Positions 61,800 through 64,000 of a DNA stretch of 64,000 bases are shown here, piece by piece (the stretch's first letter is position 1; every line of letters begins with the position of its first letter). Below the pieces are notes generated by a model that worked only from the letters and a program-made list of their open reading frames with translations, ran no database searches and was not told where the DNA came from. A program made the translations under genes and the position numbers. Source of the DNA: Lymantria dispar (lineage: Eukaryota > Arthropoda > Insecta > Lepidoptera > Erebidae); NCBI GenBank assembly GCA_032191425.1, contig CM063456.1, positions 1,825,169 through 1,889,168 on the forward strand, written 5' to 3'.

Positions 61800-62155
61800 T
61801 TCCATGTGGTGACAGAGTAAGAACACTATCCTCTTTCTTGTCAGTGGTTGTCATAAAAAACGACTAAGCGGTATAATAGATCTTCTATGCAAGAGAAGAA
61901 AACTCGAAACTTATCCAACAATCTTATACCACACGTCTGACCAGCGTGGTATAGTAGCTCAACGACGAGGACGACGTGGTGTTCGGGTGGGTTGCGGGTG
62001 TGCGTGCTTACGCCCCTCTGTCGCCCCGGATGGAGTGGTGCGAAGAGCGCGCCGAAAAAAAAAAAGCGTGCTATAGTAAGTCAATTTCCCTCTCATAGTG
62101 GAGGAGACTCGAGTAGTTTTGTTGGACAATGCCATTTCGCTTCACTTTCTATTTC
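61800..62155 (+). repeat. SINE-like repeat, interrupted
   Basis: Begins CATGTGGTGACAGAGTAAGA, contains GTCATAAAAAACGACTAAGC and GTCTGACCAGCGTGGTATAG, and after the inserted LINE tail continues AGTCAATTTCCCTCTCATAG. The related uninterrupted repeat is at 63235-63480. Confidence 0.65.
61957..62064 (+). mobile_element. R1-clade LINE 3' tip inserted into a repeat
   Basis: 108 bp including poly(A), flanked by a 14-bp TSD AGCGTGGTATAGTA (61943-61956) and AGCGTGCTATAGTA (62065-62078), with one mismatch. The body (GGGTGGGTTGCGGG, GCCCCTCTGTCGCCCCGGA) is the last part of the 3' UTR seen at 50151 and 58308. An extreme 5' truncation. Confidence 0.85.
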
Positions 62156-62159
62156 TAAT

Positions 62160-63230
62160 CAAGAAACAAAATTAAATAAATTTTAGTGAACCAGCAATCC
62201 GACCTCGCTTCGCTTTGGTTTCAGTCGCCTTGCCGCCGCTTCGCAAGTCCCCAATACCTTCTAAAATGTTATGATACGCAACTGTAGTGTAGGGTTTGAT
62301 TCCCGGATCGGGCAAAATTTTGAAGGGGTTTCTTGAGAGCAATAATAACCTTAATTACTACTTATATAGACAGGTACCCGGTGGTAAAGTATTATTAAAA
62401 TCAGTCCAGTCGTTTGGAAGATTATCCGGAACAAACAGATAGACAAAATAATGAGGTGAAAATAATTACGCGACGAATGACGTCGGGTCAGTGACCCAGA
62501 TTTTGACCCGACTTTTTTACTAATATTTAATTATAGGAGCCTAACTTAATTACTTATATGCTAGTACATATGTGTTATTGCCAGGATAAGATAAAAAAAT
62601 ATGCCATTTTTATTATAAACCAACTTAACCGTCATCACGCTATAGTTTTACACTTACCATTGCAAGTCCACGTGCGTTATGTGCAGGCCTGGAGTGTCAT
62701 CGGCGGACGTTTCATCCCATTTTTAGATTAAATTTCTTCCATGTAAACACCAAAGCACCGGGTATCTTTCCTTGGAAGATCCCATGAAACGTCCCATGAA
62801 TGAGATCCCCTGAAACTCGGCGATACAATAATAATAATAACAGCTTAATGAGACTAAGTACCACATCGGTTACAGAAACCGACTCCTCTACCAACCCGAA
62901 AATCGTCCCAGATTTGTTTATTAGTTACATTATTATAAATTAATAAAACAAACAGAAAATCATGAATAATCATAAGAACTAAAAATATGTCACGAAAAGA
63001 AAACGCCGTCAATGACATCATGTTGACTCGTTTTCACTTGATGGCATATATATCTTTCTGCACAGACGGCATCGCACTGAGGTCACTACGATACGAGTGG
63101 AGAAAGCCTATATCTCCACCTACTAGAATGCTCGAAAGCAAAGAGTACGCAGACTGCAATATATTGCCGTTTGAAATGACATCGGGTCCATATGACCCAG
63201 GATCATTGGCGCCGGGTTAAAGAGATTTTA
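62160..63230. other. Long spacer without recognised gene
   Basis: Contains a GC-richer patch at 62190-62260 and a tRNA B-box-like GGTTTGATTCCCGGA near 62293, which could be part of an old SINE. Otherwise AT-rich. No supported coding region. Confidence 0.35.
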
Positions 63231-63234
63231 AGCC

Positions 63235-63480
63235 ACAGATATATTCTGTATGGTGACAGAGTAAAAATACAATCCACCACCCCCTCTCATACCCGTGGGT
63301 GTCGCAAAAGACGACTCAGGGATATATTACGCATATAACATCTATGCAAGAGATGGAAAACTCGAAGCAAAACCCTATACCAACATGTCTGACCAGCATG
63401 GTATAATAAGGTCAATTACCCTCCTATTATAGGGGAGTCCAGCAGTGGGACGTAGATGAGCTGAAATTATAAAGGCACAG
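63235..63480 (+). repeat. SINE-like repeat
   Basis: TATGGTGACAGAGTAAAAAT at the start, GTGGGTGTCGCAAAAGACGA in the middle, then CTGACCAGCATGGTATAATA and CAGCAGTGGGACGTAGATGA near the end. Same family as 61800-62155 and, in part, 49670-49860. The CGTGGGTGTCG(T/C)AAAAGACGA phrase is shared with the (GAT)n SINE. Confidence 0.65.
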
Positions 63481-63918
63481 ATAACGTGTACATAACTATG
63501 TGAAAATAAAAAAAAAATGTCATTACAAACACTTCAATTATTTTCTATAGATAAAGCTCATCGCGAAAATCTAAGTATATTTAATTTGATAAATCATAAC
63601 ATCAATTGCATAACCGATATTCAAATGAAAGTTCAACGAGAGAAAAAAATGGTAAAAAGTCGCCCTCTGATCTTTGATGGGCCAGCATTAGTATTCCAAT
63701 ACCGTTGTAATTAATCCCAGACAGATACGCCCTAAATCGAATGGATGCCAGGCTTACTGGCTATCTATGATTAATTACCTGAACAATGAAGAAGAAACTC
63801 TTTGTACTTGTAATTACAGACTAAACCTGAACTTCGTAAGGCTTTTAAATGAAGCGTCACAATATGTTTCAAACAGTTTAACATTTTTTTCAGTAGGATA
63901 AATATTAGCAATTTTTTT
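63481..63918. other. Spacer
   Basis: A 65-codon open frame at 63517-63714 shows no family resemblance. Nothing else recognised. Confidence 0.3.
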
Positions 63919-64000
63919 TAGGGTGGGCTACGGTCAGCGCACCCGCCGCCCGGCTCCGTCCGGGGTGACAGAGGGACGGTGCGCGGCCCCATAACCTACC
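63919..64000 (-). mobile_element. R1-type LINE 3' end, cut by the window edge
   Basis: Poly(T) followed by AGGGTGGGCTACGGTCAGCG and GGCTCCGTCCGGGGTGACAG. On the minus strand this reads as the end of an R1-type 3' UTR (CTGTCACCCCGGACGGAG) plus poly(A). It is a different subfamily from the 50151/58308/61957 copies. The rest lies outside the window. Confidence 0.6.

Noticed and set aside
62290..62310. tRNA-like B-box as a tRNA gene
   Set aside because: No cloverleaf can be drawn around it; probably an old SINE fragment.
63517..63714. 65-codon open frame near the right edge
   Set aside because: No recognisable domain, flanked by repeats; not distinguishable from chance.

Overview
This window looks like a transposon-dense piece of an arthropod nuclear genome, most likely a moth or butterfly (Lepidoptera). 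The organism is an inference. It rests on the mix of element families: BEL/Pao and Gypsy LTR retrotransposons, R1-clade, Jockey-like, CR1-like and RTE-like LINEs, an OTU-carrying Helitron (Helentron), a Tc1-type transposon, a hAT-type MITE, and tRNA-like SINEs with (GAT)n tails. I recognise no host protein-coding gene, no rRNA or tRNA gene and no CRISPR array. The long open frames I could assign belong to mobile elements, and most carry stops or frameshifts.

Layout. 1-7.0 kb (+): a BEL/Pao retrovirus-like element with gag, protease, RT and RNase H, then an envelope-like segment fused in frame where the integrase core should be. 7.3-11.05 kb (-): a decayed second Pao element, interrupted by a SINE and by a 137-bp retroposon. 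11.05-23.49 kb (-): Helentron copy A (OTU and Rep domains, long AT-rich 5' region), whose Rep frame runs straight into the Pao RT frame. A near full-length Jockey-like LINE and a second 5'-truncated copy sit inside its 5' region. 23.8-25.66 kb (+): 5'-truncated R1-clade LINE with a 14-bp target-site duplication (TSD). 25.9-26.9 kb (-): LINE ORF1 remnant with a PHD finger. 27.92-35.31 kb (-): structurally complete BEL/Pao element with 700-bp LTRs, a 5-bp TSD, and gag and pol in one frame split by a single TAG. 35.7-39.2 kb (-): CR1-like LINE, then an R1-like fragment. 39.2-40.9 kb: clusters of short self-complementary motifs, including a MITE with an exact 8-bp TSD. 41-43.65 kb (+): 5' part of another LINE. 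44.23-47.88 kb (+): Helentron copy B, inverted relative to A, with a third Jockey copy. 48.8-50.7 kb: SINE-like repeats. 50.73-55.59 kb (+): decayed Gypsy element. 55.7-56.6 kb (-): C-terminal fragment of a retroelement with a restriction-like endonuclease signature. 57-64 kb: LINE remnants, a Tc1 transposase remnant and small repeats.

The parts do not form a pathway; they record layered insertion. Several insertions can be ordered from TSDs: SINE into Pao, Jockey into Helentron, LINE 3' end into a repeat. The most useful leads are the Helentron-Pao chimeric ORF, the repeated use by Jockey copies of one 12-bp site about 30 bp downstream of the Helentron TATA box, the young BEL element with gag-TAG-pol, the env-bearing Pao element lacking its integrase core, and the AATCGATT-rich hAT-type MITE. 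All identities come from reading motifs by eye; no database search was run.
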